From NCBI RefSeq assembly GCF_900496995.4, contig NC_044012.1, forward strand, positions 3,162,001 through 3,226,000: a stretch of DNA of 64,000 nt, read 5' to 3'. Position 1 is the stretch's first letter; every line of letters starts with the position of its first letter. The notes under the pieces are model-generated. The model did no database searches. It saw only the letters and a list, made by a program, of their open reading frames with translations, and was not told the origin of the DNA. A program made the position numbers and the translations under genes. This document shows, in pieces, positions 33,970-45,800 of the stretch. This DNA comes from Aquila chrysaetos chrysaetos. Lineage: Eukaryota > Chordata > Aves > Accipitriformes > Accipitridae.

Positions 33970-34130
33970 ACTTCAAGCACTTTACAGAAGGTTAAATGTC
34001 AGCTCTGCCTTTTACACCCGGGGAAACCAGGTCACGGAGCAGGAGGGGGATGTTGCCCCAGGGTCATCTGGCATCCAAGGGACACCGTTCAGGGCCGGGT
34101 CAGTGCTCTGGCCATTAGCTGCCTCTGATA
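33970..34130 (+). mobile_element. Old L2/MIR-type retroposon 3' relic
   Basis: The ordered landmarks GCACTTTACAGAAGGTTAA, TTTTACACCCGGGGAAACC, TCACGGAGCAGGAG, GCCCCAGGGTCA and CAGTGCTCTGGCCATTAGC follow the 3'-tail pattern shared by L2 LINEs and MIR SINEs: lowest-level tail, GGGGAAACTGAGGCA-like box, TTGCCCAAGGTCA-like box, then AGTGCTCTAACCACTA-like box. It is highly diverged. An old CR1-type tail with a related layout is the main alternative. Confidence 0.5.
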
Positions 34131-34906
34131 CAGAAAGAGCATCCTCCGAGGCACCGAGAGTGCCTTGGGGGCTATTTGGGCAGAGACAGTTCTTTCCTGG
34201 CTGTCTCAAAGACTTCTGCTCTGGCTAGGAGCTCCTGGGAGCTGCTGGTGGATACTGGTGGCCCCTGGGGACACGGCAGAGGGGAGGGTTTCCAGGGCAC
34301 TGCCATGCACCGAGCACAGCAGTCCGTGCTGCAAACTTCATGCTGGCTGGCTAGCAGAGACAAATAATCCTCCAAATTTGGCAGGGCTGTAAGCAAGGCA
34401 GGCCCTGCTTGATGGCTACTGCCACAGAGGTTATTTGAACTACCTGAGGATTTTTTAATTTTATTTTTGCATTTTTTTTTTTTTCCCTAAGCCCTAAACT
34501 ATGTGGAACTCAGACTAAACAGAAAATACAGCTAAGAAAACATCTTGGTATAATGCTGGGAGTCAGACTGTTGCAGCGTGCTTCTGAAATCCAATTGTGG
34601 TTGTAAGGTGATCCCAGAAACCGAAAGACTACAACTGTAAGGCAGTTCACAAATACCAGACCGTTAAGGAAGGCATCTTGGTTACTGAGGCCCAAATGAT
34701 TTTCAGGGTCTGTTTGGGGACAAGGTGGCACCAGGCATTTAGCATCTCGGTGTTGAAGTGTCAGCAATGTGCACTGGATGCCAACACAGTGTATGGGAAA
34801 TATAGGTACCAGGTGCTGGGGAATTTCTCTCCTGTAACCCATCGTGGTCTGCCCAGGCTGCTGTCCCCCCTCAAAATGAAGGCAATCTCTTCCACTCTAA
34901 TGCTGT
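34131..34906. other. Unique noncoding stretch
   Basis: No gene is recognised. A T-rich spot lies near 34470-34486. Confidence 0.5.
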
Positions 34907-35054
34907 AATTTTATTTAATATATATATAATGTATATAAAATTATGGTTTATTATAGATTATGTATCTCTATATAGATTATATATGTATAGTATTATATAT
35001 CTAGATCTAGATATCTAATATAATCTCTAAACATTGTATATCTATTTTAAATTG
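34907..35054. repeat. AT-rich block with an 18-bp palindrome
   Basis: About 150 bp are almost entirely A and T, with interspersed TA runs. At 34997-35014 lies a perfect 18-bp palindrome, ATATCTAGATCTAGATAT. The block could be a degenerate TA microsatellite or an easily melted region. Confidence 0.85.
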
Positions 35055-37616
35055 CATCAGCCACTCTCACAATTTACTGCTTTGCCTCCTTTGGGCTGTA
35101 TCTGCTATTCTGCTTTCCCATGCTAGCTCAATCTCATTCCTTTATTCCCCTGATAACCTTTCTGTTTCAATGACCATCCCTTTACATGTTCAATACGTTT
35201 AACTGATAATTCACTCTTAATGCTAGTAATCCACTAGCCAAGTGATCAAATTAAGAGGGGGGAAATAGAGGCACAACCTGTGCTGTGTCCAGCCTGCGCT
35301 TCCACTTCGGTTTAGAGAGAAGCTGGTGGTAGCACATCTGCCAGTGCAGCGGCTTTGACTTGAACAACTTCACCACGCTAAATGCAAAGGGGATTAATCA
35401 ATTCTTTATTGTCAGTCATAAAAGACAAATGTCACCATTAAGTCTGGGGTTTGTATACTTCTGCTTCTGGCACTTCTGCCTTTGGGGTTTTCTCCATTTC
35501 TGGGACGTTTTGGGGATTCCAGCTGAAAGCAGATGCACAGAAGTAAGCAAATATAAAATGTTAATTAAATCCTTTTCACTGCCTCGGATTGAGCATATCC
35601 CAAAGTGCATAGGAGACTGGATGTGGAAAAAACACAGTCATAAGCATAGGGCACAGAAAGTAATCTCCTTGAGGATATCCACCAGCCAAAATGCCCCATT
35701 GCTGGATTTACCTTACAGCTCCAAATTCAGCTACCAATTCCACCCCACACCTCTGAGAAAGACAAGCTGATTGAGCATAGGTTTACATTATAATATTTTT
35801 GCCCTGCAACACTTTTGGTATTGAGTGCTAAAATTTCCTGGTTTTGAAGAGCTGAGTTTTAGGATGAAAGTCCTGGTTACATCAAAGATAATGGCAAAAC
35901 TCCCACAAACTCCTAAGGATGTCTCCCCAGAGCGTCATCTTTCTCCAAAGTAATGAGCAGTCACAACTCAGCATAAAATTAACAGGAGCTGGGCGTCCTT
36001 GGCATCTTCAAAAACAAAGTTCAAGGTGTCCTAAACAAGAAACCCAACAAAGCAGCACCTAAAAGCAGAGGGTGCTTTTCACCCTTCAGTTTTTTTTAAA
36101 TCTCTGGTTCCAGCCTGATGGACGCAAGCCTGGGAAATCATGGGATCCTGCCTCTGCCTGGCCGAAAGGCAATTTCTATTCTATTTATATTTTGTAACAG
36201 GAGAATGAATCAGAGAGATGCTGTCTGTTTGGCTTCTTAAGCTGGTCTTCAGTGTTTCAGAGGTCATGAAACATTGCACGATTCCAGGGCAAGAAATTAT
36301 TCGATGCAGCTAAATGCACCACACTAGCTTAGCCCGAGGATTTAGCTCGGACAGCTGATCCATTTGTTCCACATTGTTGTGGGTGAGGAAAGGCGGCTTT
36401 TTTGCTTTGCAAAGCCTGTGTCATCCCTTTTGGTCCCCCACCATGATGAGGAGCTGGAAACTCAGCTTCTTCACATGGGTCTCCTAAACTTGGAGAGGAT
36501 GATGCTGCAGAGTCAAACTGCGAATGTGGTTCGAGTTACTATTTGACATGGCAGGACTGCTCTCAACCTGCCCAGCACAAGCAGAAAGTTTGTATAAGTT
36601 TTGACTCTGCTGGGAGACAGGTCCTGGTTTGCGAGATATTTTCCAGACTCGGTTAAACTGCTTTCCAAATGCACAGTGTGTTTCCGCAGGACAACCAGCC
36701 TTCGCTGTAATAGGCTGGACCAAATAGCTGATGATTTGAAATCAGTTTGCTATGGATGGTTTTAAAGCTGGTGTTCAGTTCATTTCCAGGCAGCTGCACA
36801 TTGTTGTAATTTGTTAATGGTGTCACAAATGCTACTTTTTCCTTTCCTTGTAACAGCTCCTCTGAATCACAACTCCTTTAATTTCTGAACAAGTCCTCTC
36901 TCTTGCAGCCCTTGCCACCTGAAAGAGCAGCAAGAGCACCTCCCCTTCGCAATTTCCCTTTCCCTCTTAACCTTGACCTGTAATATGCTGAAAGTTGTTA
37001 CTGAAAACTACCTTGATCAGAAATGACATTATAAAAACTTGCTCAACCAGATGCAGAAAAAATCCAGCCATGATAAAGATTCCCAGAGCCAACAATTCTG
37101 AGTTAGGGACCTACCCTGTCTTGGAATATGGAGTCCACTGCTTCAAGGTAGTAGCTATTAAGTTTTGTTTGCTTTCTTTCAGAGTGACTGTGCTTTGTAA
37201 AAAGGAGGCTTGGCTCAGTATTGCTGTGCCTAAAAATACTGAGCAGAGAGGTGCTCCCTGAGCTGGACTGTGAAAGCGGCAGTGGGGGGCTGGACTCTGC
37301 CAAAGGCACATTTGCAGGGATGGTTGAGGTTTGGTGACTTAAATTCTGCTTTGCAGATGTGCACCTGAAAGGAGAAGCCTAGCCCAGAGCCCTCGGGTCC
37401 TTCAGAGATCGGGGTTTGTGGTTGGAACTCAGTTCACACCTAAAAACACTGCTTATGTGAAATCAGCTCCTAACACCAGGGCGTTGTGGATTGAGGCTGC
37501 AAAGGGAACCTGGACGCAAGGCTGAGCATCGGTTCCTGTTGTGCAAAAATTGAGCAGGATCTGGACAACACAATTTGGCAAAGTTCTTGAAAAGTTTCCT
37601 GTTTTTTTTTTTTGTT
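35055..37616. other. Unique noncoding stretch
   Basis: No gene, RNA or repeat family is recognised. Base composition is average to AT-rich. Open frames such as 35360-35770 have no domains. Confidence 0.55.
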
Positions 37617-37637
37617 CCCCCCCCCCCCCCCCCCCCC
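37617..37637 (+). repeat. Poly-C tract, C21
   Basis: Twenty-one uninterrupted C follow an interrupted T-rich run. It is the second long C tract in the window. Length is likely to be assembly-sensitive. Confidence 0.95.
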
Positions 37638-40600
37638 GCCCTTAAAATCTTTATTGTCTCTGGGAATGCTTTGCTTAGCCTTTTCCAGACTGGGTGGAAA
37701 TTCACAGACCCCATTAGTGGGAGATCCTTGACCCAGAAGGTTACGATGAACATCTGATGATTCGAATCCTTCTCCTACCCAGCCAAAGAGCATTTGTGTA
37801 TATTAAATTTTATAAGAGTTAACTTTTGGAAGGACCGGAGCCTGGAAATCGAAACAGCTTTAATGGGTTCTGCTTGAAGCTTTTATTTACCTCAAACTTG
37901 AGTAGAGAAATCAGGGTCCAAAGTTGTTCCTACTGCAGCCAGTGGAAACAATCTATTTATTGCAGTGGACGGAGACTCCAACCCTTAGCTTGTGTTCAAC
38001 CTGAACTCCTCTGGTCTGCATGCGTTGGCAGTGAATGAATTGCTCTCGGTTTCTGGTCTTCGAGCTCTGGAATTCTTTTCGATCCTGGAGATAAGAAAAA
38101 AGTCTTCTAAACAGATGCGTCATGCCTGCTTAATTTTCCATTAAAAACAGAGAAGATATTTAACTCTCTCCTATCGGGGGCCGTGTGTGAAAAAGCCATG
38201 CTTTCTTGGCGCCAAAATCCATCCTATTAGTGGAGATACTGTGGAGACCTTGGAGTATCCATCCCTGTAAACATCATTAGTTGTGGAAAAGCCATTCATT
38301 AGTAACAGGCAATATGTTCTTCTGTCCTCTCCTCTGAAGAATAGGCACTGCTATCTAAATAAGCTGTTTCCTGAGAAGTTACTCAAAGTTACTGCTGTAG
38401 TTGTAGGCCAACTCTCCTCCCCCAGCAGCCGGACAGAAACAAAGCTCTCGGAGAAGAAAGAGCTGCGCTTTAGTCCAGCAGACTGTGCTATTCCTCTGAA
38501 GTTCTTCCTTTCTCCTCGACCTCCTGGTTAATGCACTCCCTGCTTGTTTTTTCACCTCCTATCATCTGCAAAAACAGCCATTTCCATGCCTACACCTGAG
38601 CTGAAGGCACCGGTGCCCTGACACCCCTCTGTGCTCTTGGTTTGTCCAAAAGCAGCTGCAAAAATCCTCCCCGCCATCCCACCCGACCCTCTTCAGATTC
38701 CTCTCGCTGGCTTCCCGTGACCTCCTGTGATAATTCTGCATTCCTTGTCCTCCTCCTTCAGCATCCTCCAGAGTACCCCTGACCTCCCCAGCCAAGAAAC
38801 CACGACCAGACACCTTCTCCCAGGCTTTGTCCTGGACCACCGCGGCAGCAAGGAGCTGGTAGTGGAGGGGGAAAATTGGGAACTGCCTCTCCAAATGCCT
38901 GAGTGACAGCAGTGCTGTGGAAAAATCCTTCCTGTTCACTTCTTGGCAAGGAGGGACATGTTTGCGGAATGCTGTCTCCAGTGGGCTGGTGGAAACCTGC
39001 TCCGATGGTGCTGGAGGGTGCACTTGGAGGAAGGAGTCTATGTTTCTTTGAGCTGTGCCCTCTGCTCTGTGTTACCGGCACTTAATTACACCTTATACAT
39101 TAGAAACTCTCCCTTGCCCTCAACAGTCCACTTCAGGAGGTGTTTTGGACAACATGTCAAAGCAGGAAAGACTCTCAGAGGAGAGGGCAGATGTAAGGAC
39201 ACAGATGGGTGTTCCTGTGCTGTCTTTCAGGCCAGACCCATACCGAGGATTTTAATTTCTTTGAGTTGTTAATTACCTCTCTTTTAAAAAACAAGCGTGC
39301 TGGCCTCTGCATGGTCATATTCCAACGGGCGTGAGTTGTTTTGGCTTTCCCTAAATGCCACCTATGGTCTCAGCTGGCTATCACAGCCTCTCCTTCCTTC
39401 CCCTCCAGTTGCTGTCAGATCTCCAGCAGCTTTCTACTGAGAGCTTTGGGCTGTCAGAGTGGCATTCCCCACTTCTGCTAGTTAATGTTTCTGACATGGT
39501 CGGGCTTTCTAGAAATGCAGAAAAATTAGAGTGCTAACTGGATTCTCACCGTATAGGAGGTGATAGGAAATAATTACGCTTGGTGCAATGCATGTTTTCG
39601 AGCACCTATTCAGCATTCACTATAAGGTATCAAACGCATCCAAGATACAAATCCAAGCAGAAGAGGAATAAAATGTATTAGGTACACCCTTGGACCACCA
39701 AGTGAAGAGGATTTAGTGTGTATAATAAACCGCCTGTGTATCATTTATCACGGCTCCGCAGTGATTGCCTGGGGGTGATGATGGACACCATAAGTTGCAA
39801 AGCTATAATGACGTGTCAAGTAACAGACCGCAGGTGTCCATGGGGGGAGTCGGGATGAAATCAACCTGACAGCCTTAAGAAAGTGGCTTGTGCTGGCATC
39901 CGCACGGACCCCCGGGTGCCCGGGCTTGTCCTCCGCCTGCTGCATCGCTCTCCCAATTTCCTGGCGGGAGGGCTCTGCTGAAAGGTTTCTTTCTTTCTTC
40001 CCTGTGTGGATGATCCGACCTCTTCAGGCAGCCTCTGTTTTCCTTTGGGAAGGGGAAGACCTGGGGCAGATCTCTCCGGCTCCAAGGGGAGCGAGCTGCA
40101 GCCGAGCACCCCTGTCCTCCCCTCCACCTTGCTCCTGCGTGGGAGAGAGCAAGAAAACTTGCAAGAAACCTTGCATTTTCCCCAAAAGCTCTATCACCTT
40201 GGGGACCAGCTCAAACTGGAGGGGGCACACACCATCCCCATGGGGGTAGCCCTGTCCAAGGGGCTCGGGGGACGATCATTTCAGCAGAGCCCCCGTTTCG
40301 TGGCTCCTCGGTCCATCCACGAGCATCTCCGCTATTGGAGAGCCCCTGACCTCCCCTGGCAGGTTTCTCCATTGTCTGTCTGACCTCACCATTATAAAGC
40401 ATTTCCTACTATTTAGCCCGATGTTTTTCTTTCTTAATTTTAGGCCATTAGTGCTTGTTCTTCCCAAAATTTACTACTGAAAATGACTCTGCCTCCTCCC
40501 TTCCTCTCGCTTGACAGATGGCTACAGAGTGACCCTCCAGGATTTTTATCTCCAGTGGCGAGGCAGGACTCCTCTCCTACCTTAATCCCCTCAAGGTCGT

Positions 40601-40810
40601 AGTAAAATAAAGCCATTGTCTTTAAATCTGAATCTGTTACAACCTCTGTCTCAAAGCAGCGATATTCTCCACCTCGCTGAAGTTGAGCTGTATTTGCTTT
40701 CACAGCTCTATCCCAGAAAGTCCAGGAATTAAGTTTCAAAGATGCTTCATTTTTCACTAGGGAGTTTAGAAACTTGTTATATTGCCTCTTGGTACACTAG
40801 CTAGAGATGT
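37638..40810. other. Unique noncoding stretch
   Basis: No gene is recognised. The AT-richer part at about 39540-39780 reads like unique, possibly conserved noncoding sequence, but this cannot be tested here. Minus-strand frames at 38562-39023 and plus-strand frames near 40000 overlap and lack motifs. Confidence 0.5.
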
Positions 40811-40869
40811 ATTTATCTTCTTTATTTTTCATTTATCTTCTTTATTTTTATTTTATTTTTTTATTTTTT
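40811..40869 (+). repeat. 20-bp tandem duplication in a T-rich tract
   Basis: ATTTATCTTCTTTATTTTTC at 40811-40830 is repeated at 40831-40850 with its last base changed, then runs into (TTTTA)-like sequence to about 40869. Confidence 0.85.
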
Positions 40870-42785
40870 CCTATGCATATATTACAAAGGCCATTCACTT
40901 CCCAATCAGATAGAGAGGAAAAGTTTCTCTTTCCCCTCTTTAATTTAGACCTATATGAATACTTCCTTTTGGGCTTTGCTGCTTGAGCAAAAAAAGTGAA
41001 AAAACCAAGGAAATTGTTTGGTGAGCAGAACACCTATTTTGTTGGTTTTGTTAGCTTTTTGGACTATTAATAATTTTAACTCTTTGGCTGTTAAATTTTA
41101 GAAAAACTCCCAAATAATAAAAAATTGTCATTCAGTGTGAGAGTTAATGGAGTAAATGTTCTTCTCTTCCACTGCTATAAAAAATAAAATTGATGTGAAC
41201 GAAAACTTCCTAGACCCAAATTTCAAAATGTTGTTGTTTGGCGGATGAAATACCCTGACAAATAATTTCTCCTGGCTGCACGTGGGAGTTTCCACTTGAA
41301 GGGGTGGCGGTTGGTAGCTCCTTCCATTTGTCATATGCGACCGAGGAAGACTGTGCTCCAGTGATGAAGAGGCTGTGGGATGGAGGAACCCTCCTAGAAG
41401 GCATTGTTGCCACCAGCGCTCTTCCTAGCCAAGACTGGTCTTACCCTGCCCCACGGGACCCACAGAGATCCCATCTCACCTGCTTGAATGGAAGATGTTG
41501 GAGATGTTTGTAAATGTGGCTGGGCTCATCTGAGCAAACATCATCCTGGGTCCTGCTTGGGAATCGGAGTGGGAGAAGTTATCTCCTGCGCTCCTCCCAG
41601 GCTTGCAAGTCTGGGATAGGGAGGGTGTGACTCCACTCTGACCGTGGGAGAAGTTTTGATACTGGAAGATGGGCTTAAGCACGGGGAAAATGAACTTGAA
41701 CGTGAGTTTGGGGTGTTTTCTTTGGAGCCCTGCCCTCAGCACTGCTCCTGCGTGGTGCGGAGCTTGCAGGGCTGTCGGACACGAAGGCATGAGTGGCTGC
41801 TCCCTAGCACAGGCTCCCTCCTGCTTGCAGAGTTTATTTCTGGGTGGTTTCAGCCGTTCACCTCCGAGAAGCATTTCCTCCCATCTTTCCCTTGTGAGGA
41901 GCAAGAAGGGAGCGAGGAGAGGCAGCATCTCCAGAGATGGGATTCAAAAAGAGCCAGGAGCCTGCTTGGGAGGTTGGGAATCAGGGTGCTGACTCTGGTC
42001 GCCAAACATAGAGTTGCTGCCAATTTGCAACATTTTCCCTTAAACGTAGATGCTGAAGATTTAATGGAAAGAGAGGTCAGGCTTTGACCTGACCACTGAG
42101 CAGGGTGACAGAGGTGGCTCCTTCATGTCCTCTCCAGGGGTTTGTTAGTCTAAAGTTTAGTCCCAACATCAGATGATGCATTTTCTAGGGAAGCTAATGG
42201 ATTCGCTTGCACTGCGACGGAGTGGTTGGCGGGGGTGGGAGGGTGACTTTTGTGAGAGACAAATGACTTCCTCTTGACAAGCAGCTCTGTTTTAACTAGG
42301 AAAATGATGGATGAGTCCCAAGTAAAGACTTGCCCAGGCCAACTAACATGCAAACTTCACGTTGTCAGAGATCCCAAAAGACAACAGAAATCCCAACCGC
42401 CAATGAAAAACCGAAACCCCACGACGGTGGGCAGGGATGCGGATTGGTCTGTAGAGGGAGACTTTGGGTCAAACAGACCACGGGCACCCACCACGCAAGG
42501 GGATGTGGACCGATGCCAAAGGGAGATGCTTGAGCTTCGGAGGCCTTCACAGAAGCAGGGTTATGGGTTCGTCTCCAAAAGATACCCACTCAAGTTAAAC
42601 CAAAGCCTTCCTGTGACATGGGGAACCGCAGCCTTACCCTTCCACCCCTGCCGTTGTCCCTCCCAGACTATTGTTTTGATTTTCCTTGGCATCCTCCAAC
42701 GTAGCAGCAAAACTTGGCCACCATGTTTCACCAAATGTTTCCCTCGCATTTTTCTTCTGCGCTTACCTTTACAAAATAAAAAAGC
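40870..42785. other. Unique noncoding stretch
   Basis: No gene is recognised. The sequence is AT-rich at 40870-41250. The 181-codon plus-strand frame ending at 42819 runs through a poly-T tract and is judged spurious. Confidence 0.5.
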
Positions 42786-42804
42786 TTTTTTTTTTTTTTT
42801 TTTT
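42786..42804 (+). repeat. Poly-T tract, T19
   Basis: Nineteen T followed by a short AATATGTATATATAAA stretch. Confidence 0.95.
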
Positions 42805-45800
42805 AATATGTATATATAAATACTTGTCAAGTGCTGGGCACAGAGGCTGCATCCAAGTTCCTGTTGTTGGCTCAGTGCACTTGTGTATCTCGCTGCTGCA
42901 TCTGGGACTCCAAATCCAGGCTCCGGACTCCACCGCGCTGGGTGTGGTAGAACCATGGACGGAAAAGATGGAGAGAAGAGCTGTTATTAAAGCCTGAAGG
43001 TCTCCCATGGGGGGATGCGAAGGTGAAAGGTGACTGTAGCCTCCTCTCTTCCCTGTCAATGTAAGATGCTAACTGGGAATGGTTTTGAGAGCTGCTAGAG
43101 TGGGACCTTGGGGGAAACTATCCCAGGGAGGGGAAGGCGTAGGAATGATGAGCTGGAGGAAAGTCAGGTCCTTGCCACCAGGACTGGCTGGAGAAACAGC
43201 ACTGAAGCAAGGGGTTTGTTCAATCCTGGACAATTTTGTTGTTTGCATAAAGCTCCAGGTGGAAAGAGCACCTGTGTCAAAAAGCAAAATCTTGGTACCT
43301 TGTGCGATGCCACGGAGAACAGCAAGAGCAGGAGGAGGCAGTGCCCAAAGGGAACAAGCACGTTCCCTCACCGTGGGCACTGAGCATCCTGCCAAGGGCA
43401 ATTGCTGCACGTGGTTCCCTCAGTCCCATCCTCTGCCTTCCCCTCTCCACCCCCAGATAAAGCCCGGGATGTTTATAGACCTTAATACAATAGTTCCCAC
43501 AACGGCCAGGCGACACGTGAAGACGTAAGCCGCCTGGCTGGCTCGTCTTGGATATTGGAAAGCTTCCATAGCTCAGGTCCCCTTGTCAGCAGCTGAGCTC
43601 CTTATCATTTCACTACTGAGGATCCAGGGATCTGACCTATTTTTACTGATGGTTTTATTTATACCTGCAGTGTGTGTGGGGATAAATAAGTATGTTGCCT
43701 TCTGTGACTGAGCTGAGGCTCATTTTGTTGTTTAATGCTGGGAAGCCTCTCGCCTGCCTGCTTCAAGTGTAGCTATGCCCGTTTGTTTCCAGAATTAATT
43801 GCTGATCTTATTGATTGCAAGCAGAGCAGCTGAGATTGCAAGCTATTTTCTTACACGACTGTTAAGTGTCATCTTTGCAAGGGAAAAGCAAATGGCAGTG
43901 CTGAAGCTGTAGACTTGATTTATAGAGATTAAACATTTTATAGCAATTTTTTATTGCTTTCATTCCTCTCTGTTCCTTCTTCAGATGTTGGCTGAGCTGG
44001 AACAAGAGGGGTGGGGAGGGATGGGGAGACAATGGACTTAAAATCATCACAGCTCTTGGAGAAAGATAGTTCTTTGTGGGGTTGGGCAAGCCCAATTTTT
44101 GGAAAGCTTTGCATGTTCTCCCTTTTAAAAGGGTGTCAGCAGCTTATCTCCCTCCTGCCAATCCGCTCCCGAGCTTGCATCCCTGCTCGGAGCGGGGAAA
44201 GCTCTGCGCACAGATGTCTCCTGTTGGGTGTTATCTGCAGGCAAGGTATGGCAGAGCCGACCGTATCCCCACGGCTGCCCTCCCGGCGACCTGCAAGGAC
44301 CACCCTGCGACCAGGCTCCGGCAACGCCGACCTCCGCACCGAGCCCACCTCCGCCGGCTCCTGCCAGCAGCAGGCAGCCCCCACCTCCCCGAAAAATGCC
44401 GAGCATCCCTCTGCCGAACACCCCCCTCCCCACAGCCACCTGCGTGCTTAGCCAGACTTCTCCCAAACACATTTCTCTTTAAAAGCCCAGATTAGTCTAA
44501 AATTCTGTTTGAGATAAAACCCGGCCCTTTATCAGCAAACGCATCCAGCCCCCACGCACTCCCAGCGCTTCGCAGGCTCCGGCCATTGCCAGTTACCGCG
44601 GGAGCGTTGCTGGTTTCCCATCAGTGCACCGAATCCATCATTGCTGGGGTTTTGTGGAGCGGAGCGATAAATCCCACCGAGGCGAGGGGTAGGTGAGACC
44701 TGAATTCTTCTCCACCACGCACTCACCAGGGAATGCATGTCCACCAGCGTGCATGCCTCCTCTTCCAGGCAGTATTTCTCTTTCTCAAGGGATTCCTGGC
44801 CTTTCTGACCACCATTTAATCTTATTTTCTTTTTTTTTTTTTTCCCCCCCTTTTCGCTTCACATATCAACGCGCCTATTATACTTTTGAGTGCTTCTCAC
44901 CCCTCTCCTGCTAAGCTGGGCAAGGCTCCTTGCAACGCTGCAGTTGAGTAACTGAGCTGGATCTCAAATGGATGAAGGTTTTACAGGGCAGAAATCAGAC
45001 TACCGGGGCTGTAGTTTACTTTAGCAATACTTAAAAGAAGGCATTATTTCAAGAAGCTTTGGCTATCGGGGGAAGCCGGCACAGCAGACCCTCCTGGCAC
45101 AGGAGGCAGTGATGGCTCTGGCTTGGAAAAGCCAAATTTGCTTTTTTTGAGCAAAAAAGCTGGTAGAAGAAGAAACATATTTAAAATAGAGGCTGTTTTC
45201 TTAAATCCCAGCCTGGCAAAATCCAATCTGTGCCAGCACTGGTACTGAGTCAAATAAGATATATGCACATTGTGGTTCAGGAAAGGGGTTTGTGGCATAG
45301 GAATACTTTCAGAGAGAACCCTGTGCTGTTTTAAAAGCCTCAGGTAATACGGTAGTATAGGAGGAACAGGGGTAGCACTCCTCCGGGCACAACCTTTAAA
45401 TCCGCTGTGGTGAGCATGGCCGGGATTTGTGGGTCTCCCTGAACTGAATGCTTTCAAGGCCAAAAAGGCAGTGAAAATCTTGCATGGAGTTTACATACAG
45501 TACATTGCACTGGTGCTCATTTCTAGCTGTTAACGTGACCCGCCGATTCCGCATCTTTATCAATAAACACCAGCAGGAGATATTAAACCCAGCTGAGTTA
45601 TGTCAGGGGGGTTATCAGAGGACAGACAGTAGTTCCTTTAGCCAGAACAGTGAAGGTCTTGGGGTTAAAAGCCAAGGGTCAGCACCGCCACTGCCTCATG
45701 TGGCATGGATTAAATCAAAAATTATCTTTGAGTGGCATTACTGCAAACTAGCCAAGAACATCCATCTGAAAGCTCAGCCGCTCTGAGCATAAATCAACTC

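Noticed and set aside
42304..42819. Plus-strand frame of about 170 codons
   Set aside because: It ends in translated poly-T sequence, has no domain, and overlapping minus-strand frames are equally open.
45484..45786. 100-codon plus-strand frame beginning MEFTYSTLHW
   Set aside because: Weak start context, no domain and no splice support.
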